DNA from: Acidobacteriaceae bacterium
GTDB taxonomy: Bacteria > Acidobacteriota > Terriglobia > Terriglobales > Acidobacteriaceae
Length of the DNA: 47,502 bases
Assembly: GCA_003131585.1 (NCBI GenBank)
Contig: PKVW01000057.1
Location: 1 to 47,502, forward strand
Direction: 5' to 3'
Position numbers and translations under genes: made by a program. Each line of letters begins with the position of its first letter. Within the stretch, counting starts at the first letter, position 1. Shown piece after piece: positions 18,995-28,443 of this stretch. The notes under the pieces are model-generated. The model made no database searches and had not been told where the DNA came from. It was given only the letters and a program-made list of their open reading frames with translations.

Positions 18995-19017
18995 AAAGGT
19001 TTTGAGGTTGAAAACTG

Positions 19018-20070
19018 GTGACCTCCTTGAGGCGGGGTGTGGAGACAGAAAAGTTCGAGGAACGGTACTCGCGACAGATTCTGTTTCGCGGAATTGGAGC
19101 GGAGGGTCAGCGGCGGCTGGCGGCGGGGCGAGTTGCGATTGTGGGATGCGGAGCGACCGGGTCGGCGCTGGCGTCATTGCTGGGGCGCGCGGGCGTGGGA
19201 ACGCTGCGGATTATCGATCGCGATTACGTGGAGGCGAGCAATCTGCAGCGGCAGTCGCTGTTCGAGGAAAGGGATGCGGTAGAGTCGTTGCCTAAGGCGA
19301 TTGCCGCGGCGCGAAAGATTGCAGCCTTCAATTCGGAGATTGCGGTGGAAGCGCGGGTCGAGGATGTGGTTCCGGGGAATATTAATGTGTTACTTGAGGG
19401 GATGGATGTAATCCTCGATGGCACCGATAATTTTGAGACTCGATACCTAGTGAACGATTATGCAGTTAAGAGCTCCCTGCCGTGGATTTATGCGGCAGCG
19501 GTGGGCAGTTATGGGGTAACGTTGAACGTGTTGCCGGGTAAGACCGCATGCCTGGCGTGCATCTTCCCGGATACGCCGCGCGGGATGGTGGAGACTTGCG
19601 AAACTTCGGGCGTATTGAATATGGCGGTCAATCTGGTGGCCTCGATCGCGGCGACGGAGGCGGTGAAGCTGCTGGTAGGAGGTGCGGCGGCGCAGCAGCT
19701 GCGCAAGACGCTGTGGTCGTATGATGTGTGGACGAACGAGCAAGCGGAGATTGCGGCAGCGCATCCGCGGACGGGCTGCCGGACGTGTGGGGAGAGAGAT
19801 TTTGTGCATCTGGCGGGCGACGGTCGTCCGCGTATCACGATGTGCGGACGAAACTCGGTGCAGATTCACGAGCGCGCCAGGCCGATTGATTTTGCCGAGA
19901 TGCAACGGCGGCTAGAGGCGCACGGCGTCGTGCGGCACAACGAATTCGTTCTGAAGTTCTGGCGCGACCCCTTTGAGATGACGCTGTTTCCCGATGGGCG
20001 GGCGATCATCAAGGGGACGACGGACACCGGGGTTGCGCGCAGCGTGTATGCGCGGTATGTGGGCAACTGA
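19018..20070 (+). CDS. ThiF/MoeB/HesA-family adenylyltransferase (E1-like)
   Basis: E1-like enzyme that adenylates the C-terminus of a ubiquitin-like sulfur carrier. The 350-residue protein has ERYSRQILFRGIGAEGQ, the nucleotide-binding VAIVGCGATGSALAS, DRDYVEASNLQRQSLF (with the conserved Arg pair), and DGTDNFETRYLVND. Zinc-binding CxxC pairs are present (CLAC and CRTC), with a possible catalytic Cys in ETCETSG. About 95 C-terminal residues beyond the E1 core (from CGRNSVQIHER) form a small extra domain. GTG at 19018 is used; GTG at 19039 with GAGGCGGGG just upstream is an equal alternative. No ThiS/MoaD or other thiamin or molybdopterin gene is next to it, so the pathway is open. Confidence 0.86.
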   Translation: MTSLRRGVETEKFEERYSRQILFRGIGAEGQRRLAAGRVAIVGCGATGSALASLLGRAGVGTLRIIDRDYVEASNLQRQSLFEERDAVESLPKAIAAARKIAAFNSEIAVEARVEDVVPGNINVLLEGMDVILDGTDNFETRYLVNDYAVKSSLPWIYAAAVGSYGVTLNVLPGKTACLACIFPDTPRGMVETCETSGVLNMAVNLVASIAATEAVKLLVGGAAAQQLRKTLWSYDVWTNEQAEIAAAHPRTGCRTCGERDFVHLAGDGRPRITMCGRNSVQIHERARPIDFAEMQRRLEAHGVVRHNEFVLKFWRDPFEMTLFPDGRAIIKGTTDTGVARSVYARYVGN

Positions 20071-20093
20071 GGGCTAGAGGCCGCCGAAAGATT

Positions 20094-20167
20094 TGGCTGC
20101 CCCCCAGGGATTCGAACCCCGATACCCTGCTCCAGAGGCAGGTGTCCTACCGTTGAACGAGGGGGCA
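20094..20167 (-). tRNA. tRNA-Gln (CTG anticodon)
   Basis: A complete cloverleaf on the minus strand: acceptor stem TGCCCCC with GGGGGCA, D-arm GTTC/GGAC with loop AACGGTA, anticodon stem CCTGC/GCAGG with loop CTCTGGA (anticodon CTG), T-arm with TTCGAAT, discriminator G and an encoded CCA at the 3' end (20094-20096). The total is 74 nt with CCA. It reads CAG codons. It lies convergent to the thiF-like gene. Confidence 0.95.
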
Positions 20168-20240
20168 GTGGTTTTGGTTGGAGCCAACTGATCACCGGCT
20201 TATTCTGATTCTATGGTTGAGGCCGAAGCGCGGTCAACAG

Positions 20241-20258
20241 CATCGGTCTCTGCCGATG
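20241..20258. other. Small hairpin upstream of the isochorismatase-like gene
   Basis: CATCGG and CCGATG form a perfect 6-bp stem around TCTCTG, followed on the plus strand by a pyrimidine-rich stretch (TTCTCCTCCTTT). No gene is clearly terminated by it; it lies between tRNA-Gln and the next plus-strand gene. Confidence 0.3.
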
Positions 20259-20384
20259 TTCTCCTCCTTTAATATGCCAGATAGGAGTGGCGGATGCGAG
20301 GAGCCTGAGACCGGGCAGGGCGGTCTCGATGACCTTTCTTCCGCCGGGGTAGAATTGGCGTTGAGACTTGCCCGTGAGGAATCC

Positions 20385-20996
20385 ATGTCACCCGCGTTCG
20401 AAAACGTCTGCGCGCCCGCCGCCGATTATGCCCAGGCCGTCCGCCAGCCGCTGGAGGCCGAACGCTGCGGCCTGCTTGTGGTGGACATTCAAGAAAAACT
20501 TCTGCCCCCGATTTTTCAGAAGGAACAACTGGTGCGCAACTCGAAGCTGCTGATCCGCGCGGCAGGTGTGCTCAAGATTCCCACGATCGTGAGCACGCAA
20601 TACGCGAAGGGACTGGGCCAAACTGTGCCGGAGGTCGCTGCTCTGCTGCCGGAAACCGAGGCCATCGACAAAGAGCTTTTCTCCTGTTTCGGCAGCGGCG
20701 TTTTCTGCACGCTGCTCAAGCGCTTGCCCGGCAGCCGCAACACCTTGCTGTTGTGCGGCATGGAAAGCCACATCTGCGTGATGCAAACGGCGCTGGCGGC
20801 GCTGCGCGAAGGCTATCTCGTGCATGTCGCTTCCGACGCAGTAGGCTCGCGGACCGAATGGAACTGGAAAATCGGTCTGGAAAGAATGCGCGCCGCTGGC
20901 GCCGTGATTTCTTCCACCGAGATGATGATCTACGAACTGATGCGCTCCTCCTCGTCGCCGGCGTTCAAGGAGATGCTGCCGCATCTGAAGGGATAG
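20385..20996 (+). CDS. Isochorismatase-family cysteine hydrolase
   Basis: 203-residue member of the isochorismatase/nicotinamidase fold. LLVVDIQEKLLP carries the catalytic Asp, a Lys lies mid-protein, and GMESHICVMQTALAALREGY holds the nucleophilic Cys after a cis-peptide-type region. It resembles the YcaC-like branch, whose substrates are mostly unknown. ATG at 20385 was chosen because GTGAGGA (20374-20380) is correctly placed and the conserved domain starts soon after; the frame is open further upstream but without conserved sequence. TAGAAT at 20350-20355 is a possible -10. It stands alone between tRNA-Gln and a convergent gene. Confidence 0.85.
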   Translation: MSPAFENVCAPAADYAQAVRQPLEAERCGLLVVDIQEKLLPPIFQKEQLVRNSKLLIRAAGVLKIPTIVSTQYAKGLGQTVPEVAALLPETEAIDKELFSCFGSGVFCTLLKRLPGSRNTLLLCGMESHICVMQTALAALREGYLVHVASDAVGSRTEWNWKIGLERMRAAGAVISSTEMMIYELMRSSSSPAFKEMLPHLKG

Positions 20997-21018
20997 AAAT
21001 CCGTCCGCCGACGTTCCG

Positions 21019-22023
21019 CTAGCCTGCCTCGGACTCCTTCTTTTTTACCCGGACGACGGTAATCTTGGCGAAGCCCTCTTCAAACGCGGGCGGCTTCAGC
21101 TTGGCCGCCATGCGGCGCATCACGTCCTCAGGAACTACCCGGTCGCGGCGCTGGTGGCGCTCGAGGCAGATATCGAGTGGGACATCGAAGAAGATGGCTT
21201 GCACTTCGTACTGATAATCCTTGGCCAGTTTTATCCAGTGTTGGCGTTCCTGCGGCGTGAGGTTGGTCGCGTCCACATAATTCGTGGGACGCTTGGCGAT
21301 GAGCCTCGCTTTGAGCATGGAGCGCAGGTTGGAAAATACGAGATCCTGAAAACGCTGCTCGCGTACATCGTCAAAGAGTAACGAGCGCACCATGTCGCTC
21401 GAGAGCGGCACCACGTTGTGGCGCTTGAACCACGAACTCTTGCCGGAGCCCGGCAGCCCAATCGCCAGCACTACGACGCCTTTCGGCGCGCGCGCCGCCG
21501 CCGGAGTTGCTGGAACCTTCGGCGCGGCCCCAGCAAGTGGCGCAGCTGGGGTTTGCCCTTCTACTTCTCCAGACTCTCCAGTGTCAGAAAGCTCCTCCTC
21601 CGCCGGCTCTACGGGCACCACCGGGATGGAGCCCTTCACTGCGGCGGGGGTAAAGGCTTGAGCGACCGCCTGCTCGCGCCCGCGGCCACCCCGTCCGCGC
21701 CCACCGCGACGACGGCGGCTGCGGCCCGCCTGTCCGGAACCACTCGGGGCAGACTGCGGGGTCGCGGGTGGTTCTTCGAGCGGCTGTTCCTGGGACGGCT
21801 GTTTCTGGGAGTTAGAACGCGTCCGGCGAACTGGTCGACGTTCCGGCACAGGCGGAGGCGGAGTTGAGATTTCCGATTCGGTGTTGCCGGTTTCCGGAGC
21901 CGAACTGGGCTGCTGCTCCGCGTCAAAATAGGCCGGCTGCAAGGGCGGAGGAGCAGGCTGATCGGACGGCTCGGCGGGCGTCTTTTTGCGGCGCGTCAAG
22001 CGCTCGCGCATCCATTTGCGCAT
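21019..22023 (-). CDS. P-loop kinase/AAA-type ATPase with disordered Arg/Gly-rich N-terminal region
   Basis: The C-terminal half (about residues 180-334) is a P-loop domain like polynucleotide kinases and zeta-toxin-type kinases: VVVLAIGLPGSGKSSWFKRH (Walker A), LSSDMVRSLLF, NYVDATNLTPQER (Walker B-like), FFDVPLDICLERHQRRDR (lid arginines). The N-terminal half is low-complexity, rich in Pro, Glu and Ser, with a basic SRRRRGGRGRGGRGR tract reminiscent of RGG RNA-binding regions. It is followed by QAVAQAFTPAAVK, which looks like a translated dispersed repeat. The substrate may be RNA, but that is inference. Divergent from gap. Confidence 0.75.
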   Translation of the reverse strand: MRKWMRERLTRRKKTPAEPSDQPAPPPLQPAYFDAEQQPSSAPETGNTESEISTPPPPVPERRPVRRTRSNSQKQPSQEQPLEEPPATPQSAPSGSGQAGRSRRRRGGRGRGGRGREQAVAQAFTPAAVKGSIPVVPVEPAEEELSDTGESGEVEGQTPAAPLAGAAPKVPATPAAARAPKGVVVLAIGLPGSGKSSWFKRHNVVPLSSDMVRSLLFDDVREQRFQDLVFSNLRSMLKARLIAKRPTNYVDATNLTPQERQHWIKLAKDYQYEVQAIFFDVPLDICLERHQRRDRVVPEDVMRRMAAKLKPPAFEEGFAKITVVRVKKKESEAG

Positions 22024-22242
22024 GCAAGGCTTTTAACACAGAAGAGAGGGCGGGATCAATCGGCCAAGCCTCCGGACGAACCACACGCGACAGGATCAGA
22101 CTCCTAGGATTCCGTATAGGAACCGAAGTCCTCCCAATCCAGCGAGCGATTATTTACGCCGGTTCCCTGTCCTGCTAACATCTGTCTGTATTACCGGCTC
22201 AGAATGATTTCTGATGTCGCATTCATAAACGACGGAGAAACC

Positions 22243-23253
22243 ATGGCAATCAAAGTTGGCATCAACGGCTTCGGGCGCATCGGCCGCAACGTTCTGCGGA
22301 CGTCACTCAACGACCCCACCCTGGAATTCGTTGCGGTCAACGATCTCACCGATCCGAAGACGCTGGCGCACCTCCTGAAATACGATTCGATTCTCGGCAA
22401 CCTGCCCCACAAGATTAGCGCCGGCGCCGACAGCATCACCATCGATAACAAGACCATCAAAGTGTTCAGGGAAAGAGATCCGGGCGCGCTGCCCTGGGAG
22501 TCGGTGGGCGCTCAGGTCGTGATCGAATCGACCGGACATTTTACCGACGCGGCGGATGCCAAGAAGCACCTGCGCGGTTCCGTGAAGAAGGTGATCATCT
22601 CCGCTCCGGCGAAGAATGAGGACATCACCGTGGTGCTGGGTGTGAACCATGAAAAGTACGATGCCGCCAAGCATCACATCATCTCGAACGCTTCCTGCAC
22701 CACGAACTGTCTGGCGCCGATCGCGAAAGTGATCAATGACGAGTTCAAGATCGTCAGCGGGACCATGACCACGATTCACTCCTATACCAACGATCAGGTG
22801 ATCCTGGACTTCCCGCACAAAGACTTGCGGCGAGCGCGGGCGGCGGCGATCAACATGATTCCTACGTCCACCGGCGCGGCTAAAGCTCTCAAGCTGGTGA
22901 TTCCCGATCTCGCGGGAAAGCTCGATGGCTTCGCTATGCGTGTGCCCACGCCGAACGTTTCGGTGGTCGACCTGGTGGCGTGGGTGGAAAAGAAGACAAC
23001 CAAGGAAGAGGTAAATGCGGCGCTGAAGAGAGCATCCGAGACCGGGCCGCTGAAGGGCTACCTTGGTTTCGAAGAGAATGAACTGGTTTCCTCGGATTTC
23101 AAGGGCGATCCGCGCTCTTCGATCGTCGATGCGCCCATGACCCTGGTGGTGGCCGGCAATTGCGTCAAGGTGATCTCCTGGTATGACAATGAATGGGGAT
23201 ACTCCTGCCGCGTGCGGGACCTGATCCATTACATCGCGGGCAAGGGCCTGTAG
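22243..23253 (+). CDS. gap: Glyceraldehyde-3-phosphate dehydrogenase, type I
   Basis: Glycolytic enzyme that oxidises glyceraldehyde-3-phosphate to 1,3-bisphosphoglycerate with NAD. The 336 residues start [16 protein letters not shown] (Rossmann fold) and carry the active site [12 protein letters not shown] with C152, plus IHSYTNDQ with the catalytic His. Asp in AVNDLTD favours NAD over NADP. ATG at 22243 has GGAGAA at 22234-22239; an in-frame ATG at 22204 would add a non-conserved tail. First gene of gap-pgk-tpiA; a repeat element separates it from pgk. Confidence 0.97.
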   Translation: MAIKVGINGFGRIGRNVLRTSLNDPTLEFVAVNDLTDPKTLAHLLKYDSILGNLPHKISAGADSITIDNKTIKVFRERDPGALPWESVGAQVVIESTGHFTDAADAKKHLRGSVKKVIISAPAKNEDITVVLGVNHEKYDAAKHHIISNASCTTNCLAPIAKVINDEFKIVSGTMTTIHSYTNDQVILDFPHKDLRRARAAAINMIPTSTGAAKALKLVIPDLAGKLDGFAMRVPTPNVSVVDLVAWVEKKTTKEEVNAALKRASETGPLKGYLGFEENELVSSDFKGDPRSSIVDAPMTLVVAGNCVKVISWYDNEWGYSCRVRDLIHYIAGKGL

Positions 23254-23258
23254 GTTCT

Positions 23259-23337
23259 GTAGTGCCGGCAATTTTGCCGGCTGTCGCGCCGGCGGGGATC
23301 GCCGGTGTAGGTGGGACGCCCGCGCGACAGCCGCCGG
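23259..23337. repeat. Dispersed GC-rich hairpin repeat between gap and pgk (family A)
   Basis: Starts GTAGTGCCGGCA and forms an inner hairpin GCCGGCA/TGCCGGC (23264-23281), then a long outer pairing of CTGTCGCG (23281-23288) with CGCGACAG (23323-23330). It shares GTAG-GCCG, GGCTGTCGCG and GGGACGCCCGCG-type blocks with 33147-33195 and with window positions 1-21. It lies in the 157-bp gap inside the glycolytic operon. Confidence 0.75.
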
Positions 23338-23410
23338 AACCTGCCATCAGCGAAGTCGAAGGAACGGCGGCGCTACTTTTGTATATCGCCTAATGAAGGA
23401 GGACCAGCCA

Positions 23411-24622
23411 ATGTCCAAGCTGTCCATCCGCGATCTCCCGCTCAACGGCAATCGCATCTTCATGCGCGTCGACTTCAATGTTCCGCTGGAAGACGGACGC
23501 GTTATGGACGATACGCGCATCCGCGAAACCCTGCCTTCCATCGAGTACGCCCTGCGGCACGGGGCCAGGCTGATTCTGGCCTCGCACCTGGGGCGTCCCA
23601 AGGGCAAGCCCAACCTCAAGATGAGTCTGAAGCCCGTTGCCGAGCGGCTGCGCATGGTCCTCGACAAAGAGCTGGCTCGCGGCGAAAACGTAGGTTTCTG
23701 CCCCGATTGTGTGGGGCCTGAGGCGGAGGAGGTTGCCACGCAATTGGAAAAGGGTCAGACGTTGCTTCTTGAGAATCTGCGGTTTCATGCCGAGGAAGAA
23801 GCGAACGACGAGACATTCGCCAGGCAGCTGGGAAGTCTGGCGGACTTCTACGTCAACGATGCGTTCGGCACGGCGCATCGGGCTCACGCCTCCACCGTGG
23901 GCATTACCAAGTTCGTGTCAAAATCGGCGGCGGGCCTGCTCATGGAGAAGGAGCTGCAATATCTGGGCAAGGCACTGCAAAATCCCGAGCCGCCGTTTGT
24001 GGCGATCCTGGGCGGGGCTAAAGTCAGCGACAAGATCGGCGTGATTCGGAACCTGATGGGCAAGGTCGATTCCCTCATCATCGGTGGCGGCATGGCCTAT
24101 ACCTTCCTGAAGGCTCAGGGACAAGAAATCGGCAAGTCGCTGCTTGAGGCCGACAAAGTGGACCTGGCGCGGCAACTGCTGGAAGAAGCGAAGAAGCGGA
24201 ATGTGAAATTTCTGCTGCCCATCGATCACGTGGTGGCGACGAAACCCGAGACCAACGCGCTGGTGCAGCAGATCGGCGAAGGCCAGCCGATTCCGGCCGA
24301 CCGCATGGCGCTGGATATTGGACCGAAGACGATCGAATTGTTTTCGGAGGAGATTTCGAGAGCACGCACCATCGTGTGGAACGGGCCGATGGGGGTGTTT
24401 GAGGTTCCTGGATTTTCGCGGGGAACTTTCAGGATCGCTCATGCCGTGGCGGAGAATGCGGGGGCGATTTCGATTGTGGGCGGCGGCGACACGGTCGCAG
24501 CGGTGCACGGCGCCGAAGTGGCGGACAAGATGACGCATATTTCCACCGGTGGCGGAGCTTCGCTGGAGTTTCTGGAAGGGAAAAAACTGCCGGGAGTTGA
24601 GGCGTTGACGGACAAGCGTTGA
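23411..24622 (+). CDS. pgk: Phosphoglycerate kinase
   Basis: Transfers phosphate from 1,3-bisphosphoglycerate to ADP. The 403-residue protein has [20 protein letters not shown] at the N-terminus, [10 protein letters not shown], the hinge-region lysines, [14 protein letters not shown], and the nucleotide-binding [19 protein letters not shown] with [13 protein letters not shown] at the C-terminus. The length is normal. ATG at 23411 follows AAGGAGG (23395-23401), a strong ribosome-binding site; an upstream in-frame ATG overlaps that site and is less likely. Followed by tpiA after 27 bp. Confidence 0.97.
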   Translation: MSKLSIRDLPLNGNRIFMRVDFNVPLEDGRVMDDTRIRETLPSIEYALRHGARLILASHLGRPKGKPNLKMSLKPVAERLRMVLDKELARGENVGFCPDCVGPEAEEVATQLEKGQTLLLENLRFHAEEEANDETFARQLGSLADFYVNDAFGTAHRAHASTVGITKFVSKSAAGLLMEKELQYLGKALQNPEPPFVAILGGAKVSDKIGVIRNLMGKVDSLIIGGGMAYTFLKAQGQEIGKSLLEADKVDLARQLLEEAKKRNVKFLLPIDHVVATKPETNALVQQIGEGQPIPADRMALDIGPKTIELFSEEISRARTIVWNGPMGVFEVPGFSRGTFRIAHAVAENAGAISIVGGGDTVAAVHGAEVADKMTHISTGGGASLEFLEGKKLPGVEALTDKR

Positions 24623-24649
24623 TCGAATTTGAACCGCTGAAAGGAACTG

Positions 24650-25402
24650 ATGCCGCGCACTAAGCTCATCGCCGCCAATTGGAAGATGTATAAAACGCCC
24701 GAGCAGACCCGGGAGTTTTTCCGTGATTTCCTGCCGCTGGTCTCTGGGCACAGCCGCGATGAGATTGTGGTTTGCCCGCCTGATGTTGATCTGGCGTCTG
24801 CGCTGGATTCGGCGAAAGGATCGAACGTGGCCGTCGGCGGCCAGAATGTGCACTGGAAACAGGAAGGCGCGTTCACGGGAGAGACTTCGTCGGCAATGCT
24901 GCTGGCGTTGGGCGTGACTCACGTCATCGTCGGGCACTCGGAGCGGCGGCAGTACTTTTGCGAAACTGACGACACGGTGAACCTGCGGCTAAAAGCCGCG
25001 TTGGAAGCCGGCCTCACGCCAATCTGTTGCGTGGGCGAGGTGCTCGAAGAACGCGAAGCGGGGCTCACCGACGACGTGCTGCGTCGCCAGTGTGTCCGAG
25101 CCTTTCATGCGGTCTCCGCCAGGAAAGCCTCGAAGCTGGTAGTTGCCTACGAGCCGGTGTGGGCGATTGGTACGGGCAAGACGGCGACGGCGGAACTGGC
25201 CGCCGAGGCGCATGCCGTAATCCGCCGGGAGGCGACGGAAGTATTCGGCGAGGAGTTCGCATCGAAGCTGCGCATTCTCTACGGCGGATCGGTGAAGCCG
25301 GAAAACGCCTCGACGCTGATGGCGCAAGAGGAAATCGATGGCGCGCTGGTGGGCGGGGCGTCGCTCGATGCGAAATCGTTTGCGGCGATTGTGAAGTACT
25401 GA
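24650..25402 (+). CDS. tpiA: Triosephosphate isomerase
   Basis: Interconverts dihydroxyacetone phosphate and glyceraldehyde-3-phosphate. The 250-residue TIM barrel shows AANWKMYK (N10, K12), VIVGHSERRQYF with the electrophilic His, AYEPVWAIGTGKTAT with the catalytic Glu and the mobile loop, and LYGGSVKPENA plus GALVGGASLDA for phosphate binding. ATG at 24650 is preceded by AAGGAAC (24640-24646). It completes the gap-pgk-tpiA set. A secG gene, often next in related operons, is not present. Confidence 0.97.
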   Translation: MPRTKLIAANWKMYKTPEQTREFFRDFLPLVSGHSRDEIVVCPPDVDLASALDSAKGSNVAVGGQNVHWKQEGAFTGETSSAMLLALGVTHVIVGHSERRQYFCETDDTVNLRLKAALEAGLTPICCVGEVLEEREAGLTDDVLRRQCVRAFHAVSARKASKLVVAYEPVWAIGTGKTATAELAAEAHAVIRREATEVFGEEFASKLRILYGGSVKPENASTLMAQEEIDGALVGGASLDAKSFAAIVKY

Positions 25403-25511
25403 GCGGAAGCGCTGCAGTCAACGTGTCTGATGCGAAGTACTCTTTGATCTGCTAATCTTCTCTGCCTGTGACTCCTGGGAGTTCAATCTGCCCGAAGACG
25501 GACGAGCGCGG

Positions 25512-26792
25512 ATGACGGAAACTGTGCGTCCTGAACCGAGCCGCCTGTACCGGTGGCTGGTTTTGATCTTTGTCAGCCTGACCATGTTTGGCAGCTACTA
25601 CGTGTACGACGCTCTTAGTCCTCTCGCCGACGTGCTCAAGCAACAGCTTGGATTTTCCGATCTGGATATCGGGTTTCTACAGGCGATCTACAGTTTTCCC
25701 AACATTTTCACCGTGGTCATCGGCGGTTTCATCATTGACCGCATGGGGCTGCGAAAATCGCTGATGATCTTCGGCGTGCTTTGTTTCATTGGTCCGGCCA
25801 TCACCGTTGCATCCGGTCACCTCTCGATCATGGCCACTGGACGGCTCATTTTCGGGATGGGCGCGGAATCGCTGAACGTTGCCGTCACCACCGCACTGGC
25901 CCGCTGGTTCCGAGGCAAAGAACTCAGCTTTGCTTTTGGATTGAACCTGACCGTATCGCGCCTGGGCACCTTTGCGGCGCTCAACTCCCCAACCTGGGCG
26001 CGTGCGGCCTATGCCAGTTGGCGAACTCCTTTCCTGATCGCATTGGCCTTCTCGGCTCTGTGCGTTGTGGGAGCGGTCATTTACTGGTTCATGGAGGAAT
26101 GGGCCGAGAAGAACTACAGTCTAGGAAAGGTTTCCACCGACAAAGTAGTCTTCGCCGACCTGTGGAAGTTCGGCGTGAGTTACTGGCTTATCGTCGCTCT
26201 TTGCATTGTTTTCTACTCGGCCATCTTTCCGTTCCAGACGTTCGCGGTGAAGTTTTTCATGGAGGCGCACGGCACGTCGCGGGAATTCGGCGGGTTCCTG
26301 TCGAGCATGCTTACGCTGTTCGCCATGATCGCGACGCCGCTATTCGGCCTGTGGGTGGATCGCGTGGGCAAACGCGCGCTCTTGATGATGTTCGGGTCCT
26401 TGCTCCTGATCCCGGTGTACCTGATGATGGCCTACACGCAGGTCAGCTTGTACGTTCCGATGGCGATGATGGGGGTGGCGTTTTCTCTGATCCCGGCGGT
26501 GATGTGGCCTTCGGTGGCCTACATCGTCGACCAGTCGAAACTGGGGACGGCGTATGGATTAATGACGATGATCCAGAATATCGGGCTATTCGGCCTTAAT
26601 TTATTGGTTGGATGGGCGAACAACCATGGCCACGCCGATGCCAGCAATCCGGCGGGATACCGGTTGGGCATGTGGATTTTCTCGATCCTCGGGGTTCTCG
26701 GCGTGCTGTTCGCCTTCCTGCTCCGGCAGCGGGAAATTGGGCCCCACGGGCATGGGCTGGAAACCATTACCACGGCCAAAGGCGCGGCGTAG
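25512..26792 (+). CDS. Major facilitator superfamily transporter, MFSD1-like
   Basis: 426 residues with about 12 transmembrane helices in two six-helix halves and a central cytoplasmic loop (about residues 200-215). MFS motif A-like [12 protein letters not shown] follows helix 2, with its counterpart [16 protein letters not shown] in the second half. The stretch with [30 protein letters not shown] and SRLGT closely recalls the eukaryotic lysosomal transporter MFSD1 (from memory). The substrate is unknown; MFSD1 handles dipeptides. It is 109 bp downstream of tpiA and may have its own promoter. Confidence 0.82.
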   Translation: MTETVRPEPSRLYRWLVLIFVSLTMFGSYYVYDALSPLADVLKQQLGFSDLDIGFLQAIYSFPNIFTVVIGGFIIDRMGLRKSLMIFGVLCFIGPAITVASGHLSIMATGRLIFGMGAESLNVAVTTALARWFRGKELSFAFGLNLTVSRLGTFAALNSPTWARAAYASWRTPFLIALAFSALCVVGAVIYWFMEEWAEKNYSLGKVSTDKVVFADLWKFGVSYWLIVALCIVFYSAIFPFQTFAVKFFMEAHGTSREFGGFLSSMLTLFAMIATPLFGLWVDRVGKRALLMMFGSLLLIPVYLMMAYTQVSLYVPMAMMGVAFSLIPAVMWPSVAYIVDQSKLGTAYGLMTMIQNIGLFGLNLLVGWANNHGHADASNPAGYRLGMWIFSILGVLGVLFAFLLRQREIGPHGHGLETITTAKGAA

Positions 26793-27042
26793 TGTCACAA
26801 ACTACCGATTTTCGAAGATTGCGACTGTTCGTTTCGGCTGGGGTTTGAAGTCTGGGGTATGCGGAGCCTATCCAAGCCTTCGAATGCAAAGGCTTTCCGG
26901 CATGGCCGGGAGCGGCATTGGGCTGTGCCGCGCGCCTCCGAAGATCGGTAGAAATACTTTAATATGTTGGAACTGCAAAGGCTGCTGCCATCACGGCAAG
27001 CCGCGCAAACGATACAACACAAACTACTTATGCCGCATCCCA

Positions 27043-27681
27043 ATGTGTGCGGCCGGAACAGGCGACTTGACCGAGCCACGACAGCAACCGGGCACCGAAC
27101 TTAGCGAAGCCGAGGCTATCGAACGGGCCAAGCTAGGGGATGCGGAAGCGTTCCAGGTGCTCTACGACAAGCACAAGCGCCGGGTGTATTCGCTGTGTCT
27201 GCGAATGACGGCGAACACAGCCGAGGCCGAAGATCTGGCACAGGAAGCGTTCTTGCAGCTCTACCGCAAGATCGCGACGTTTCGCGGGGAGTCGGCGTTT
27301 TCCACGTGGTTGCACCGGCTTTCGGTCAACGTCGTGCTGATGCACCTGAGGAAGAAAAGTCTTCCGGTGGTTTCCTTGGAAGAGACGACACAAGGTACCG
27401 AGGAAGACTCCCCGAAGAGGGATTTTGGGGCGGACGATGTGGCGCTGGCCGGATCCATTGATCGAATGCAGTTGCAGAAGGCAGTGGACAGTCTCCCTCC
27501 CGGCTACCGGACAATATTTGTTCTTCACGACGTCGAAGGTTACGAGCATAATGAGATCGCCAAAATCGCGGGATGCTCGATCGGCAACAGCAAGTCGCAG
27601 TTGCACAAGGCTCGCATGAAGTTGCGGGACCTGCTCAAGATGAATAGAGCCGAAAAGGCCGGAAAATCTCGGACGGGTTAG
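27043..27681 (+). CDS. ECF-type RNA polymerase sigma factor
   Basis: 212-residue sigma-70 family protein of the ECF group. Region 2 covers about residues 25-90 ([61 protein letters not shown]). Region 4 is near the C-terminus ([41 protein letters not shown]). The start is uncertain: ATG at 27043 is used, TTG at 27067 is possible, and the frame stays open upstream without conserved sequence. An anti-sigma gene follows after 102 bp, so this is a membrane-signal-controlled pair. GGAACT at 26970-26975 could be part of an autoregulated promoter, but this is weak. Confidence 0.9.
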   Translation: MCAAGTGDLTEPRQQPGTELSEAEAIERAKLGDAEAFQVLYDKHKRRVYSLCLRMTANTAEAEDLAQEAFLQLYRKIATFRGESAFSTWLHRLSVNVVLMHLRKKSLPVVSLEETTQGTEEDSPKRDFGADDVALAGSIDRMQLQKAVDSLPPGYRTIFVLHDVEGYEHNEIAKIAGCSIGNSKSQLHKARMKLRDLLKMNRAEKAGKSRTG

Positions 27682-27783
27682 GCGGCGTTTCAGACAACGA
27701 AATAATAGTAACCCGGGGCGGGGACGCAAGGGGTTGCGGCGAGTGTTTGGGCCGCGGAAGACTTGGGGACTTGGGGAGAGGTT

Positions 27784-28404
27784 ATGAATTGCGTTGAGCT
27801 GCAGCAGAGCTTGGCGGATGCGGAAGACGGCAACAGTGTGGAACAGCGCGCCCATCTGAGGGCGTGTCCAGCGTGCTCAGCGCTGGTGAAAGAATTGCAT
27901 CTGATTGTCGCGGCGGGGAGCCAACTGCAAGCGGCGGACGAACCCAGTCCAAGAGTCTGGAATTCCATCGAAATCGCATTGCGGCGAGAGGGGTTGATCC
28001 GTCCGCCACGCGCGCGATGGCAGCTTGTGCCCTTGTTCAGTACGCAGTGGAGGACGGCACGATGGCTGGTGCCCGCGGCGGCGATGTTGTTGCTTGCTCT
28101 CGGAATCTATGTGCGGCATGAGCTGCTGCCCACTCAGTTGGCCCAACAGGCCTCCGTGGCCGTGCCGGTAGCGAACCCATCCGATCTGGATGACGGCGAC
28201 TTGATGCAAGAGGTTGCGGCTAGCGCTCCGGCGATGAAGACGCAATACGAAGAAAACCTGCGGCGAGTGAATGAATCCATTCGCGATGCGCAGGGCGTGG
28301 TGGACGAGAGTCCGAATGACCAGGAAGCGCGGCGGTCGCTGATGGATGCATACCAACAGAAATCCATGCTTTTTGAGATGGCGATGGCCCGTTCTCTGCC
28401 ATAA
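27784..28404 (+). CDS. Zinc-finger transmembrane anti-sigma factor
   Basis: 206 residues. The N-terminal cytoplasmic part has the zinc-binding anti-sigma motif HxxxCxxC (AHLRACPACS), typical of proteins that hold ECF sigma factors inactive. One transmembrane helix lies at about residues 95-115 (WLVPAAAMLLLALGIYV). The periplasmic part is mostly helical and charged, a likely sensor domain. ATG at 27784 has GGGGAGAGG just upstream. It sits directly after the sigma gene and before a DUF4097 protein that may belong to the regulon. Confidence 0.86.
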   Translation: MNCVELQQSLADAEDGNSVEQRAHLRACPACSALVKELHLIVAAGSQLQAADEPSPRVWNSIEIALRREGLIRPPRARWQLVPLFSTQWRTARWLVPAAAMLLLALGIYVRHELLPTQLAQQASVAVPVANPSDLDDGDLMQEVAASAPAMKTQYEENLRRVNESIRDAQGVVDESPNDQEARRSLMDAYQQKSMLFEMAMARSLP

Positions 28405-28443
28405 AATGTTCGAACTTTTTAGCGGTGCTGGGGGGAGTCGCAT

